A stretch of DNA of 64,000 nucleotides, from assembly GCF_009905375.1 (NCBI RefSeq), contig NC_133653.1:99623261-99687260 (forward strand), read 5' to 3'. The translations under genes were made by a program, and so were the position numbers. The notes beneath the pieces were generated by a model that saw only the letters and a list, made by a program, of their open reading frames with translations, was not told the DNA's origin and made no database searches. The stretch comes from Apium graveolens (taxonomy: Eukaryota > Streptophyta > Magnoliopsida > Apiales > Apiaceae). This document shows, in pieces, positions 1 through 10,442 of the stretch (its first letter is position 1; each line of letters begins with the position of its first letter).

Positions 1-411
1 ATATAATTTTTAAATTTCAGTTTGCGTGAGTATTGTTAGAAAATAAAATGAATAATCCTTTATAATTTTTTTGAATTGTATGAAAAGTATCACCCGAAGT
101 AGATTACACTCAATGATTTTTTACACTGTTGAGCGATAAAATATTATCTAGTGTTAACAGTTATATTATTAGTCTTTGATTATGATAGATATTTTCGATA
201 TATGTAATGTTTGGGTTAAAGATATGTCGATACTAATTTAAATTTGTGTAATTCCGATATTTATGGGTGTAAGGTAAATGAAATTGTTGTATTTGGAATG
301 GATAATGTCTCCGACTAACTCTAGTGATCTCGTATTAAAGTTTTAGTACAAGGTTTTTTTATTTATGGCATAGGTATGTCAAATGAGACTTATGTATTTT
401 AGAATATGTTA
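1..411. other. AT-rich sequence without a recognisable gene
   Basis: I see no reading frame, RNA gene or terminal repeat here. The stretch ends at the left boundary of the A element. It may be older transposon sequence, possibly part of the same old element that continues after 6064, but nothing in it proves this. Confidence 0.5.
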
Positions 412-892
412 TGTTAGAAGAAATTGATGATATCAGCTTATAAAATATCAGAGTTTATCATCAACATTTGTTATCAGACTTTAGAAGAAGGTGACGTCAT
501 CAGCATGTGTCATTAGCATTTGCTGATAGGTAAATGACATCAGTATTTAGTCACTACGGCTAAAGATCAGGATATATCAAAGATGGAAGTAGCAATCAAA
601 TTAAGGATATGTTTTATGATTCCTTATTGTAATAGAATATGATTCCTTATTTGATTGTGTAGATGAGCAGTATATAAGCACAGATTAGGTTAACACTTTA
701 AGTGTCGCGTATTGATATATCTTTTGTGTAACATAGCAACTCTCAAGGATATTTGTTCATCCTTTGAGATATTAGTTTGTAATCAGTTTTTATCAATTAA
801 TAAAAAACTGTTTATTTTTATTGAGTGCTTAATTCGATTTATCTGCATAAACTATATTCACCCCCCTCTACAGTTGTATTAAGGACCTAACA
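412..892 (+). repeat. 5' LTR of element A (481 bp)
   Basis: It begins TGTTAG, ends CTAACA, and aligns along its length with 5544-6064. Relative to the right copy it lacks about 41 bases just after the segment reading AAAGATGGA (near 580-590). It contains a TATA box followed by the C-rich stretch and TTAAGGACC tail typical of SIRE-like LTR ends. Confidence 0.9.
671..678 (+). promoter_or_regulatory. TATA box of the element A LTR
   Basis: TATATAAG sits about 220 bases before the LTR end, in the usual place for the U3 promoter of a copia LTR. The right LTR has a damaged version (TACATAAG) at the matching position. Confidence 0.6.
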
Positions 893-894
893 AT

Positions 895-906
895 TGGTAT
901 CATAGC
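895..906 (+). other. Primer-binding site of element A (Met tRNA type)
   Basis: TGGTATCATAGC begins two bases after the LTR. It matches the common plant copia site complementary to the 3' end of initiator Met tRNA (TGGTATCAGAGC) except for one base. Confidence 0.8.
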
Positions 907-944
907 TTGTTGTATTAAGGAACTTGATATTTGCAAGGTTTCCT

Positions 945-2514
945 ATGACTTATGGTTTGCCTAACCAACAAAGTACTAAGCTGTAGGATATAATAGTTGG
1001 TTACCCACCTGTAGCTAATCCCAGCACTACAACCCAAATACTTCCTCAAACACAATTCACCTCAGGTGCCTACCAAAAGACACCTGTTATAAAAAGGAAG
1101 AAATCAGCAAAAGCTGATGTTAGGGTTATTGTTTCAACTGAGAACCCACGGGACATAATTTTCCAGTCTGCTAGGTCTTATGGTCAAAGAGCAAGTGCTG
1201 CAAATGCTGATGTAGCACAGAAAATGGGTTCAGTATAATCTTCTCGTTCTTCTAAGCCTTCAGACCTTGTTAAGAGAAAGCTTGTACTTGCTGAGTCAGA
1301 ATCAAATGATGAGGAAAATGCTACCTTATCATCCAAATTCAAAAAGTTAAATCCTAATTCTACTCAGTGTCCAATTGTGTTATCAACTGATGAGGGAGGT
1401 GATGCTGTTCAATTTGATTCAAGTCTGAGACTAAGGATCAAGAAGAAGAAATTAGTCGAAACCTACATTGCTCAAAGTCTGATGCAGATCAAGAAGGAAA
1501 TTGCTGAGGAGACACATGGTGCAACTACTGGTTCCGATCAGTGGACTAGCCAAATTACTGATGCACCTGTGGTAATTACTAATTCTACAGCAAAGAAGAA
1601 TAGAGTAAGGGAGATCACTCATGAACAAGTGGAGGAATCTGTCAAGAAATTGCAGAAACAAAGATTGTATTCTGGATCAAGCACACAAGAACCTATATCT
1701 CAAAAGGATACAACAGCTACTACAAATTATGATTCTGTCACACAAGAACCTGTACTTCAAAGTAGTACAACATACTTTATTCAAGTGGAGCCTCTTGATG
1801 AAAAGTCCATTCAAGAATGACACAACGCAGCAACTGCGAAGATAACAGCTAAAGCCGCCAGAGTTAAAGACATCTACAAGTCTGTAGAAAGGCACACTTC
1901 AAAGTATAGAGTTGGCTTTCCATTTATAGCAGCCCAGGAGTTAGAAACTGAGGAGAGGAGTACACAAAAACCTGAATGTCAAAGTCATCCAGCAACTCCT
2001 GACTCTCCTACCCCACAAGAACCACTATCGCAAAGTGGTAGTGAAGGCTTTACTCCTGATCAAGTTGTCTTAGCAGTTGATTATGAAGGGAAGATACATC
2101 CTACACCTACATCAGCTGAACTTCTCCCAGTTCAACCTATGGATGTCTACAAAGAAACTGACCCTTCAGAAACACAAGGTATACATATTGATTTATTTTT
2201 AACAGCATTTACTTTAAATACTGATTCTGAATTATCAGCATGTACTATAAATCCCGATGACAAGAATATGATTAGACATTTACAAAGAAATACCTCTAGT
2301 CATATGATCATTAACAACTCCTCTCAGCCACCTCTTATTTCTGTAGGAAAAACTTACCTGAGCCTTTCATGTGAGAATGAGAGAAAATATTTCGAGAAAA
2401 ACAGAATTAAAGAGAGGCAAGATCCTTACATGGCAAAAGGAGAGGTAGATGTGTATCAGGATTTAGTTAATTCTTGTGAGGAAACTCTGACTATTCAAAG
2501 TCATGAGATGTGAT
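945..2514 (+). pseudogene. SIRE accessory gene in element A, N-terminal exon (decayed)
   Basis: One reading frame runs from the ATG at 945 to about 2514, broken by in-frame stops (near 981, 1236, 1818-1820 and 2511-2513) but with no frameshift that I can see. The product is polar, rich in Ser, Thr, Gln, Glu and Lys. It has basic patches, for example KRKK near 1095-1110 and LRIKKKK near 1431-1450, and a repeated TQEP/SQ pattern near 1680-1770. It resembles the middle of the accessory frame of the SIRE element at 54294-58097 (basic stretch followed by an acidic ESE-type run). The longin-like N-terminus present there is missing here. No enzymatic domain is visible and the function is unknown. 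Confidence 0.6.
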
Positions 2515-2579
2515 GTGAGTAGTGAGACTAATTTAAAATAATATAAAAGATTTAAGTGTTTTTATTAAAAAATTTGCAG
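2515..2579 (+). other. Probable 65-nt intron in the element A accessory gene
   Basis: The segment starts GTGAGT and ends TTTGCAG, with an AT-rich body. Removing it joins base 2514 to 2580 and puts the upstream frame exactly in register with the frame that continues from 2582 onward. Such agreement is unlikely by chance, although a stop at 2511-2513 now lies just upstream of the donor site. Confidence 0.5.
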
Positions 2580-3715
2580 GTGCACATAGTATTAAAGATA
2601 CAGCTACTGAACAACAATCTGTAGACCCTCGGATAAACTCTAATGTGCCAAATGCTAATATACTCCCTACAGGTCTAAGTACTGATACTTTTATACAGTC
2701 TACTCACATCTGTATATCATCCACTACAACAATCCATGTTCTTGATAAAGGATAGTCCACTCATTATATGGTTCCACTATCTATTATTTTCCCAGTCACT
2801 GCTGTTGATGTAGATGCAGGACAGTCCATTCAAGATGAATCCATCATTGCAGAATCACCACAGCACTCCACTGGTACTGAGGTTTTGAAGATAAATGATG
2901 AAGCTCCACCTCACATGGCCAATATTCCTGGAGATCTGGAGTTAAATGCTAAGGATATGACAGTTTCTGAAGTAGCTGATTCTCACACAGCTCCAATTCC
3001 TAATGATACTGATGCTGGAGATGAAGTAGCTCAGTTTATTGCTGATGAGGAATCTGTACATGGGAGTGAATCTCATGATGGAGAAAATGTTCATTTAGCT
3101 TTAGATCCTGAAGAGGATCTTGATGAGCTCTTCTATCCTGAAGACATGCCTAAATATGAAAAGCAAAGGAGATTAGATGAGCTTGATACTAAGAACCAAT
3201 AGGAAGTTTTCTGATGCAGAATAAAATTCTAACATGAAGGATGCTTCTTATCCTATCTCTGTTGCTAATGCTTCTCACCAACTAGAGAGAGCAGAGCAGA
3301 GTATTGCAAATCCTGATATTCTGACACATCTCAAGGCTTCTATACTATTGGTCAAATAAGTTATGCACACTCATTCTTAGGCTAATACTCAAATTGATAA
3401 ACTCATGGAATCCTTTCTTGAAACCAAGCTAACCACAACCACGGAAATCCAGAGGCAATTAGCACCCATCATTGCTAGACATGACAAAATGGAAGCTAAC
3501 CAGGTTAAGTTAGAAGCTACTCAACCTAAAATATCTAGTCAATTGGATGAGGTACAACAGTTTATGGATCATATTATTTCCCCTCCTACTTGGTGATGAT
3601 GCCAAAAAAAGGGAGAAAGTGTTGAAATCTAAATGCAAGAAGCTCCGGTTGAAAGATGCTGATGACAAGGATGGTCATGATGGTGATGGTAAAAAGAAGG
3701 AGCTTGTTTTAAAGA
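2580..3715 (+). pseudogene. SIRE accessory gene in element A, middle part (decayed)
   Basis: After the putative intron the frame continues to 3202 with one stop near 2753. It gives a very acidic segment (many Asp and Glu, ending LDPEEDLDELFYPEDMPKYE). It then shifts. At 3405-3596 it encodes a heptad-like stretch (EIQRQLAP...KISSQLDEVQ), after which the frame changes again at about 3590 to a basic tail containing DDAKKREKVLKSKCK. The element at the right of the window has SQLDEIQ and DAKKGEKVIKSKCK in the same order (55760-55870, minus strand). This homology shows the two genes are relatives. Confidence 0.65.
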
Positions 3716-5421
3716 AATAAGGTGGAGATCTTATTGGTTCTGGTGGTACATCTAAAACCACTAGTCAATATAGACCAGGTGGAGAAAGAAGGAGATCTGG
3801 AAGGCAAGTCTCAAAGACTGTGCAAAGTCAAGAACCGACCATAGCTAAATCTTAAACTATGAAAGTCACAAATACTGATGAAGACCAAGGCATTCTGGAG
3901 ATAAAAGCTGGTGGTGAAGCAAGTCAGTATTTACAGACACTGAAAGTAAAAGGGAAGAAAACAACTCTATTCTACAAGGACCCAAAGATTCAAGCTTTTG
4001 ATTTTGAGGTAAGTAGAAGAATATTTGAAAGAGAAAATCCCGGAGTTGACATTGAACAGCTTAGGATTTTGGAAGAATAATATAAATCTTTGAAGTTAGC
4101 AAATACTGATGTTGTCCTACCTTATGAAGATATTCCTGGTAGCAGACCTACAAAAGGTGTAGTAATCAAGGAAGTCAGTCAAACTGATGTTGAAGGGATT
4201 TTAAGGTCTCAAGCAATTTTAAATACTGACATAAGTTATAAGGGGAAGGAAAATATTGGTGAGAAGTCAAAGTCAAAGCCTAAAGCTAAATTCAAGAAGA
4301 AATCAGCATCTAAAAGTTCAAAATCACAAACTCTGATAAATTCAATATATTCAGTAGTAATAGTTTATGATGATGCTGGTAATCAAATGATTCAATAAGA
4401 TGTAGCCAATCAGTTCTACAAAAGAAGAAAGATGATTCCTGAAGATGATTGGGCTGAGAAATTGAAGATGGTAACAACCTCTAACAATGCTCAAGTTGTA
4501 GAAGAAACAAATGCTGAAGCTCAACCAGTCACAACCTCTGATACTACTCAAGTTATTGATATTTCAAGAAAAATGCAAGCTGATATCACAAATCCTGATT
4601 CACAAGACTTAAACTCTGATATGCCAGAATTAACCTTTGAAGAAAAGAAGAAGCTATTATGGGGAAGGAAGACACCTGCACTAGTAATAGATTCTTCAGA
4701 GACTATAAAGAAGATCTATAGTGGAAATTCTTAGTCTAGAAGATACGGTAAAAGAAGTGGCTTGGGTCTTCCAAATGCTGATACTTATGTTGCTAATGCT
4801 TTGATTCTAAGGAAACCTGAAAATATGGCAGAGATTGGTGATAACACAAAGCTTGAATATTTGAAGAAAATTAAATCAGTCCAGATCGTAAATGATCTAG
4901 TTGGTGAAAAGCTGATCTATTTTATAGAATCTGGAAGAAGGTTGAGGCTCACTCAAGAGTATTTAAAAAATAAACCATGGCAGAAGTTGGAATTTATTAC
5001 TACTTTACACAAGCTAACCAACTCCACTACTGCTAGATGGTCTGAATTTTTGAAGAACTTTATACACATGAAGGAGAGAGGAATGACATACAAGTCCAAT
5101 TATATTCCAAAGTACATTCATGAATATGGACATACTGGTGATATGCCTACTAGAGGAGCCAAAGTGATTAAGTCTCTAGGATTTAAAGTTCTTATTTTTA
5201 ATCCTGATGGAAAGAAGATTGGATTTCCGGAACTAGATGATTTGGAACTTGGAGAATCAAATTTACATGACCTCAAAGCTGCTGTTTATCAGAATGATGA
5301 ATCTATAGAGGAGCTCAAGGATATCAAGAGGAGAATGGAAATGTATGTAAATGTTATTGAAGGACAACTACTCAGGAAACTCTTTGATGAAGCTACGTAT
5401 TGTACAGAAGTTCAAGTTTGA
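3716..5421 (+). pseudogene. SIRE accessory gene in element A, C-terminal part (decayed)
   Basis: A single frame (the one starting at 3592) runs to the stop at 5419-5421 with internal stops near 3718, 3853, 4078, 4396 and 4732. Motifs shared with the accessory frame at 54294-58097 are, in order, FERENPGVDIEQL (there FLKENPGMDFESL), TKGVVIKE (TKGIVIKE), YIPKY (YLPKY) and LKAAVYQNDESIEELKDIKRRM, matched there by LRAAIFETGEDSAELKDAKRRM. The last 220 codons (4762-5421) are open and form a mixed charged domain of unknown function that is the best-conserved part of the family. The best-preserved domain being the C-terminus suggests it is the core of whatever this protein did. Confidence 0.7.
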
Positions 5422-5530
5422 AGATAGAGTTTAGAAGCACTGACTGTAAGATGTTTATTTGTTTGAATTTCTGCATTTAGATAGTTTTGACATCATCAAT
5501 TTAGAACTTGTTCATATTTTATAATGCACA

Positions 5531-5543
5531 AGTTAGGGGAGAT
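5531..5543 (+). other. Polypurine tract of element A
   Basis: AGTTAGGGGAGAT lies directly before the right LTR, the position where plus-strand DNA synthesis is primed in retrotransposons. Confidence 0.7.
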
Positions 5544-6064
5544 TTTTAGAAGAAATTGATGATATCAGGTTATAAACTATCATAGTTTATTATCAGCATT
5601 TGTTATCAGAGTTTAGCATAAGGTGACATCATCAACATGTGTCATCAGCATTTACTGATCAGTAAATGACATCAGTATTTAGTCATTATAGCAAAAAATT
5701 AGGAGATATCAAAGATGGAAAAAGTTTACAGAATTCAAGTCGGTGAAGGACTTTACTTCTAGTAGCAATCAAATTAAGGATATGTTTTATGATTACTTAT
5801 TATAATAGAATATGATTTCTTATTTGATTGCGTAGTTGTGAAGTACATAAGCACAGATTAGGTTAACACTTTAATTATCGCGTATTGATATATCTTTTGT
5901 GTAACCTAGCGCTCTCAAAGATATCTATTCATCCTTTGAGAGATTAGTTTGTAATCAGTTTTTATCAATCAATAGAAAATTATTTATCATATCGAATGCT
6001 TAATTCAATTTATCTGCATAAACTATATTCACCTACCCTCTACAGTTGTATTAAGAACCTAACA
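5544..6064 (+). repeat. 3' LTR of element A (521 bp)
   Basis: It aligns with 412-892. The expected TG start has mutated to TT; the end is CTAACA. It keeps about 41 bases missing from the left LTR (within about 5720-5762). Many scattered differences between the two LTRs mark this as an older insertion than the Tat element or element C. Confidence 0.88.
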
Positions 6065-6073
6065 TATTATAAT

Positions 6074-7562
6074 GTTGGCCGTGTTGATATAGGTCAGACA
6101 TGGATTGTTTTCTATTATTGGGATTAATAAAATGTTATTCAATCATTGTCGACTTTTATTTATTAATTATTTCTACCTTTTTCCATATACTAATTCAATA
6201 ATAATATATATTTATTTTCTAACTGAGTCTTATCCTAAAGGTCCCTAGTCGAGTATTATTATGGGACAATAATAATGCATTAAGACTGGTGTGTTTGTTG
6301 ATTGATAATCACATCTCATTGATCATAGGTATAGTGATACTAAAGTCAAAAACACACGCATATGTAAATGTACATGGTGCTGGACAGACCCGATGTGAGA
6401 TTCTACATGTCTATTGTGTCATAAGTAATTCTCACAGTGATAATGATTTAATGGTCCTTAGACCTGAAGTCATTATATTTCTATACGAGAATTAATATAC
6501 ATTGATTCCATTAAAAGTTATCCTTGACCGAGTAATGATAAAAGTGGACATTGGATATATAATAAATCGTAAGAGAAATATGAATGATCTTGATGGGATT
6601 TAACCAACCTATTTTAGGAGTGATATTATTGGCCTTTTGTGTGAGCTAGACTATGAAATGCATGGCCACGCTCAAATGTTAATTTGATATGATAGTCTAC
6701 TCATTGATCAAGAAAACCTGGATTAAACATTGATGAGGATGACACATTACATGCCTCTAGTTTAATCTATAATATGTGATTAAAGGGATTATATTACATT
6801 GTACATTATTCACGAAAGGTTAAATCGTTCACCGATTGAATTATTATTACTTGGGTAACAATGATGTATTATTAGACGCCGCTCATGGTTTATGATTTTA
6901 AATTAGATTAAAATTCGTTGCCAACGTAATAATAACCTATAGGATCACACACAAAGAAATGCTTGAAGGATTATTTAATTTAATTTTGATTTAAATTATA
7001 TTAAAGTAATTCAAATTATTTATAAAATTAATTAAGTCTGACTTAATTAATTAGATAAATAATGATATTCAAATTTACTAATATTAATTATGAAATTCAG
7101 TTGTTAAATAATTAGCGTGACTTAATTATTATACAAATAGGAATTTTGAATTAATAATAACTCATAATTAGTTAAGAGTTATAATTCATTTTCTACTCTC
7201 TATATAATATCTTTTGTGGCTGATTTTGTGTGAAAGAGACTTTTACTAAAACCCTAGCCACCAAGAGAGAAGATGGAGAGAGCAAGAAGAAACGAGTTTG
7301 TGCTAGTACACATCCAATCCTTGAGTTCAAGCATTCGTGTGGATACCGATAGAGCAAAGATCGTGAGAGCGGGATGCGTGGTGATTGAACAATCTTTGGA
7401 TCTCCATTATTCAACCAATTTATAAAGATTCTTAAGGTAAACAATCTGATCTATGAATAATATATCTGTTTTTCGCATGGATCATGCGGTGGGTTTCGAA
7501 AATTCTATTTTTTCACGTTTTGATTACCGTTTCCGTTGTGTTTATGTGCTCGAAACCCTACA
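6074..7562 (+). repeat. Long LTR of an old retroelement (element F); left edge uncertain
   Basis: The right edge is fixed by CCCTACA at 7556-7562 followed one base later by a Met-type primer-binding site. The left edge is a guess (TGTTGGCC at about 6074), because no matching complete copy is present. A second copy of 6860-7428 lies at 52947-53516 with more than 90 percent identity by eye. A TATA-like CTCTATATAATATC occurs at 7197-7210 with an AAACCCTAG stretch after it. No protein domain is encoded. Confidence 0.55.
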
Positions 7563-7563
7563 A

Positions 7564-7575
7564 TGGCATCAGAGC
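7564..7575 (+). other. Primer-binding site of element F (Met tRNA type)
   Basis: TGGCATCAGAGC differs by one base from the standard plant Met site and follows an LTR-like CCCTACA end by one base. Confidence 0.65.
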
Positions 7576-9842
7576 TACTTGCGAAAAGTGTTTAATTCAT
7601 TTATGTGTTTACTGGTTTTATGATGATAGCATGTATACAATCTTCCATGACTGTTGTGTATGCAATTTTGTATGTTTTACATGTTGTTATATTTATATAT
7701 ACGTATATATGTATAGTTTTGAATATATGATATTCATGAGAGTTGTATAATCATATGATGATTATATAATCTGTATATATTCTGATATATACATGAATAA
7801 TGTTTGTTCTTATAATATGAATCGCATTTGATACGATTCTGAACCGGATGCAGTAGATTTGCTGAAATCTGGGTCTGGTGTCCGATTTTGGCAATACCCA
7901 ATTCCATATGGAATCGAACGTCTCAACAAAATAGCTAAAGCTATTATCGACTCGTATGTAAGGCGTTTGACATCGTTTACTGCCCGTAAACAACGATTTA
8001 ATTTTTTCAGAATTTGATTATGATTTTTTCCATATTTTGTTTTTATGATTAGATCATGATGGGTATGATATTTTAAGATCAGATTATGTGTTCTAACATA
8101 TTATTATGTGTTAATTGAGCATGGTGGATGGTTATAGCTTATGACCTTAGGTTAATGGTTTTTTTTAATACGGCTTGCATGTCGTTTAATCTTATAATTA
8201 TTAAATCTCAAATGTAACTCAAGTTCTTCTTGTCAGTTCATTAGATTAGTTATATATTTCATTCTCGTAATATACACAAAGACATAAAGATATGAAGATC
8301 AATGGTAATCTCACATGGAGGCCATCCAAGGAAGCAATACAAGAAAGAAGATATGTAATAGTTAGCTTGTATTTATTTTTCACCTTTGATTGACCTAGAT
8401 CTTTGTCATTAGCTTGATGAAGATCAAATATGATAAAGCCATAACCAACCAGGTTTATTTATTGCACTTTACGTATATATGCGCATATGATGAATGTATG
8501 TGTAGAGTAGTTTATAAAGATGCATACTTAATTATATTAAGGATGTATGTATTAGATACGACACCCATGCCATGATTTCTAAACAAGATAAAATATGTAA
8601 CAACTCAAGATTTTAAAATGAACAAACGATTATGAGATCCTCCTGTTTATGAAACACATAATAAAACACAAATTTTCTTTGTTTCTGACATGGGACGATT
8701 TTGTCAAAAGCGAGTTCATTGAACTTATAAGGTTGTGGGTTTTAAGCGAGACCGTTGTGACTCCCTCACTACCTGAAAATCAAACCGTGTTTACTAGCGA
8801 GCAGAGGTTTTATAAGATGCCCTTATTAGTACCCACCTTACTTGTTCTCAGCCATTTCTTTGATTTTGTTTGGATTAGTTGGTTCCTTGCTTCTAAATAA
8901 TTACTGTCATATTACTCATCTTCTTGGCTAATTATTAAAATCAAATATATTCTTTTGCTTTACCTTTTAATGATATATTCGTACTGGGCATTTGGCTCAC
9001 TCGTATTTATTTCTTTCCATATGTAGTCGGGGGTAAAGCGGGGGTATGATGAGTGCTGCCCAGATTTTAGCTTGTTATCTAGTTGAAAATAAAGTCAAGG
9101 ACATGTTTTATTCCATATTATTTTGGATCTTGTTAGAGAACTTTATTTTGAAGATTTTGAACTTTTATTAGTTTAATAAATTATGTTTAGCTTGTTTTGC
9201 TTTCATTAATAAATAAGACTTAGCTTGTGTAGCATCTACTTGTTTAAGTGGGAAAAATTGGGAATCTCTTTATGATGGGATCATGATCGTTTTAAAATTA
9301 ACAAAACCTTAAAGTTAATATTAAGTTGATTAGATGCCTTCCAATGAGTCCAATGCGTTAACCCCTAGATTGATAAGAAGTGGGTTCGCCAAAGCGAAGT
9401 ACTCCCATCTATCGTGGGAGATGTGTTGAAGTATATTGATACTTTTTGACTATTGGGTTTGACTTAACTAAGGTACCACAATAGGATTGTGAACTTAGAG
9501 GCAAAAAGTTTGGCGATATTTATTAGATAAATATGAACAAATGTTATTCCGCCAAGCTATCCAAGAGTTATATAACTGATATAATTGACAAATGTTGTCT
9601 ACCTAAATAATCATGTTTTAGGAGGAAAGCCAAAGCTAACCTAACGCATGGTGAAATATGGATCTTGGCTCACTAGAAAGGATATAAAAGATATTATTTC
9701 TGAATTAATAGTTAAGGCTATTGATTTGATAAAAATAGTGGAAGATATATATTGTGAATATATATATATGTGTGTGTGTGAATAATCACTTGAACATAAT
9801 TTAATAATCATCTATAGACTAATTCTTTTTATGCACTTTATT
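7576..9842 (+). other. Non-coding interior of element F (large-derivative type)
   Basis: About 2.3 kb follow the primer-binding site with no gag, pol or other domain; the longest frames are short, AT-biased and unlike any family I know. A TA/TG dinucleotide run lies at about 9757-9781. The sequence resumes at 20493 after the Tat insertion. A PBS followed by non-coding sequence fits a non-autonomous large retrotransposon derivative, but internal deletion of a once-coding element is equally possible. Confidence 0.45.
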
Positions 9843-9847
9843 ATTGT
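9843..9847. repeat. Target-site duplication, left copy (Tat element)
   Basis: ATTGT precedes the 5' LTR and is repeated exactly at 20488-20492 after the 3' LTR. Five bases is the normal size for a gypsy integrase. Confidence 0.92.
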
Positions 9848-10408
9848 TGATAGGGATAAATAAATTATGATAGTATAATTAAATACTGCAAGGTATGGGC
9901 TGCTAGGCCCCATAAAAAGATATATGATACTCAGACCGGAAAGGTTAAGCCTGATGGACCAGATCAGGCCTGATGGATTAAAGAAGGCCCAAAAGCCCTG
10001 ATTATTAATTAATTTCGTAATTAATTAATAAGGGAAAAATCAGCTATAGAGAAGAGTCCCGATAAGGATATAAATCCTTATAGATCAGCCTCAAGGGGAC
10101 CTAAAAGGATAAGGAATCAGTTTTCTACTATCTAGGACTCCAAAGTCCATTCTAATTATGAGACTTGCCCATCAAGTCTCCTATACTAAGTCCAATTCAA
10201 GGACTCCCAACATCTATATAAGGGGTCTCACCCCACATATCAGAACTACGTTTTTTTTGACTTGATCCTTGGCAATCAGCAAGGTACGTAGGCATCTTGT
10301 TAAGGCAGATTGAGTCACGAAACACAAGAACAGTCAAATCGAGCCTTGAAGCTCACGCTCCTTAGTACTAAATACAACAATTATATATACTAGTTTTAAT
10401 CCATAACA
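9848..10408 (+). repeat. 5' LTR of the Tat element
   Basis: It starts TGATAGGG and ends CATAACA and matches 19927-20487 at 554 of 561 positions, with no indels. It contains a TATA box near its 3' third and a T8 run just after it. Confidence 0.96.
10214..10221 (+). promoter_or_regulatory. TATA box in the Tat 5' LTR
   Basis: CTATATAAGGGG lies about 190 bases before the LTR end and is identical in the 3' LTR (about 20293). It is the likely promoter for the genomic RNA. Confidence 0.7.
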
Positions 10409-10410
10409 TT

Positions 10411-10427
10411 TGGCGCCGTCTGTGGGA
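10411..10427 (+). other. Primer-binding site of the Tat element
   Basis: TGGCGCCGTCTGTGGGA begins two bases after the LTR. The TGGCGCCG start matches the site type found in Athila/Tat elements, complementary to an acceptor stem ending CGGCGCCA (Asp tRNA-like). The later bases differ from the Athila version, so the exact tRNA is uncertain. Confidence 0.8.
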
Positions 10428-10442
10428 AGCACAACAACAACC

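Larger units (their letters stand above)
412..6064 (+). mobile_element. Element A: gag-pol-less SIRE-type copia derivative carrying an accessory gene
   Basis: The element is bounded by two related LTRs (412-892 and 5544-6064). A Met-type primer-binding site follows the left LTR and a purine-rich tract precedes the right one. The interior of about 4.65 kb has no protease, integrase, RT or RNase H. Instead it holds a decayed frame (945-5421) homologous in order and motifs to the accessory frame found downstream of pol in the SIRE-lineage element at the right of the window. Flanking pentamers (TGTTA before, TATTA after) could be a target duplication with one mismatch. It must have been copied by enzymes made elsewhere. 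Classification as SIRE-type rests on the LTR style, the PBS and the shared accessory gene. Confidence 0.85.

Noticed and set aside
7484..7750. Cys/Tyr-rich 88-codon frame over the end of the F LTR
   Set aside because: It crosses the LTR end and primer-binding site and has no known domain.
10410..10442. Gag start upstream of the ATG at 10443
   Set aside because: The extension would begin with TTG within the primer-binding site; the ATG at 10443 is the first proper start.
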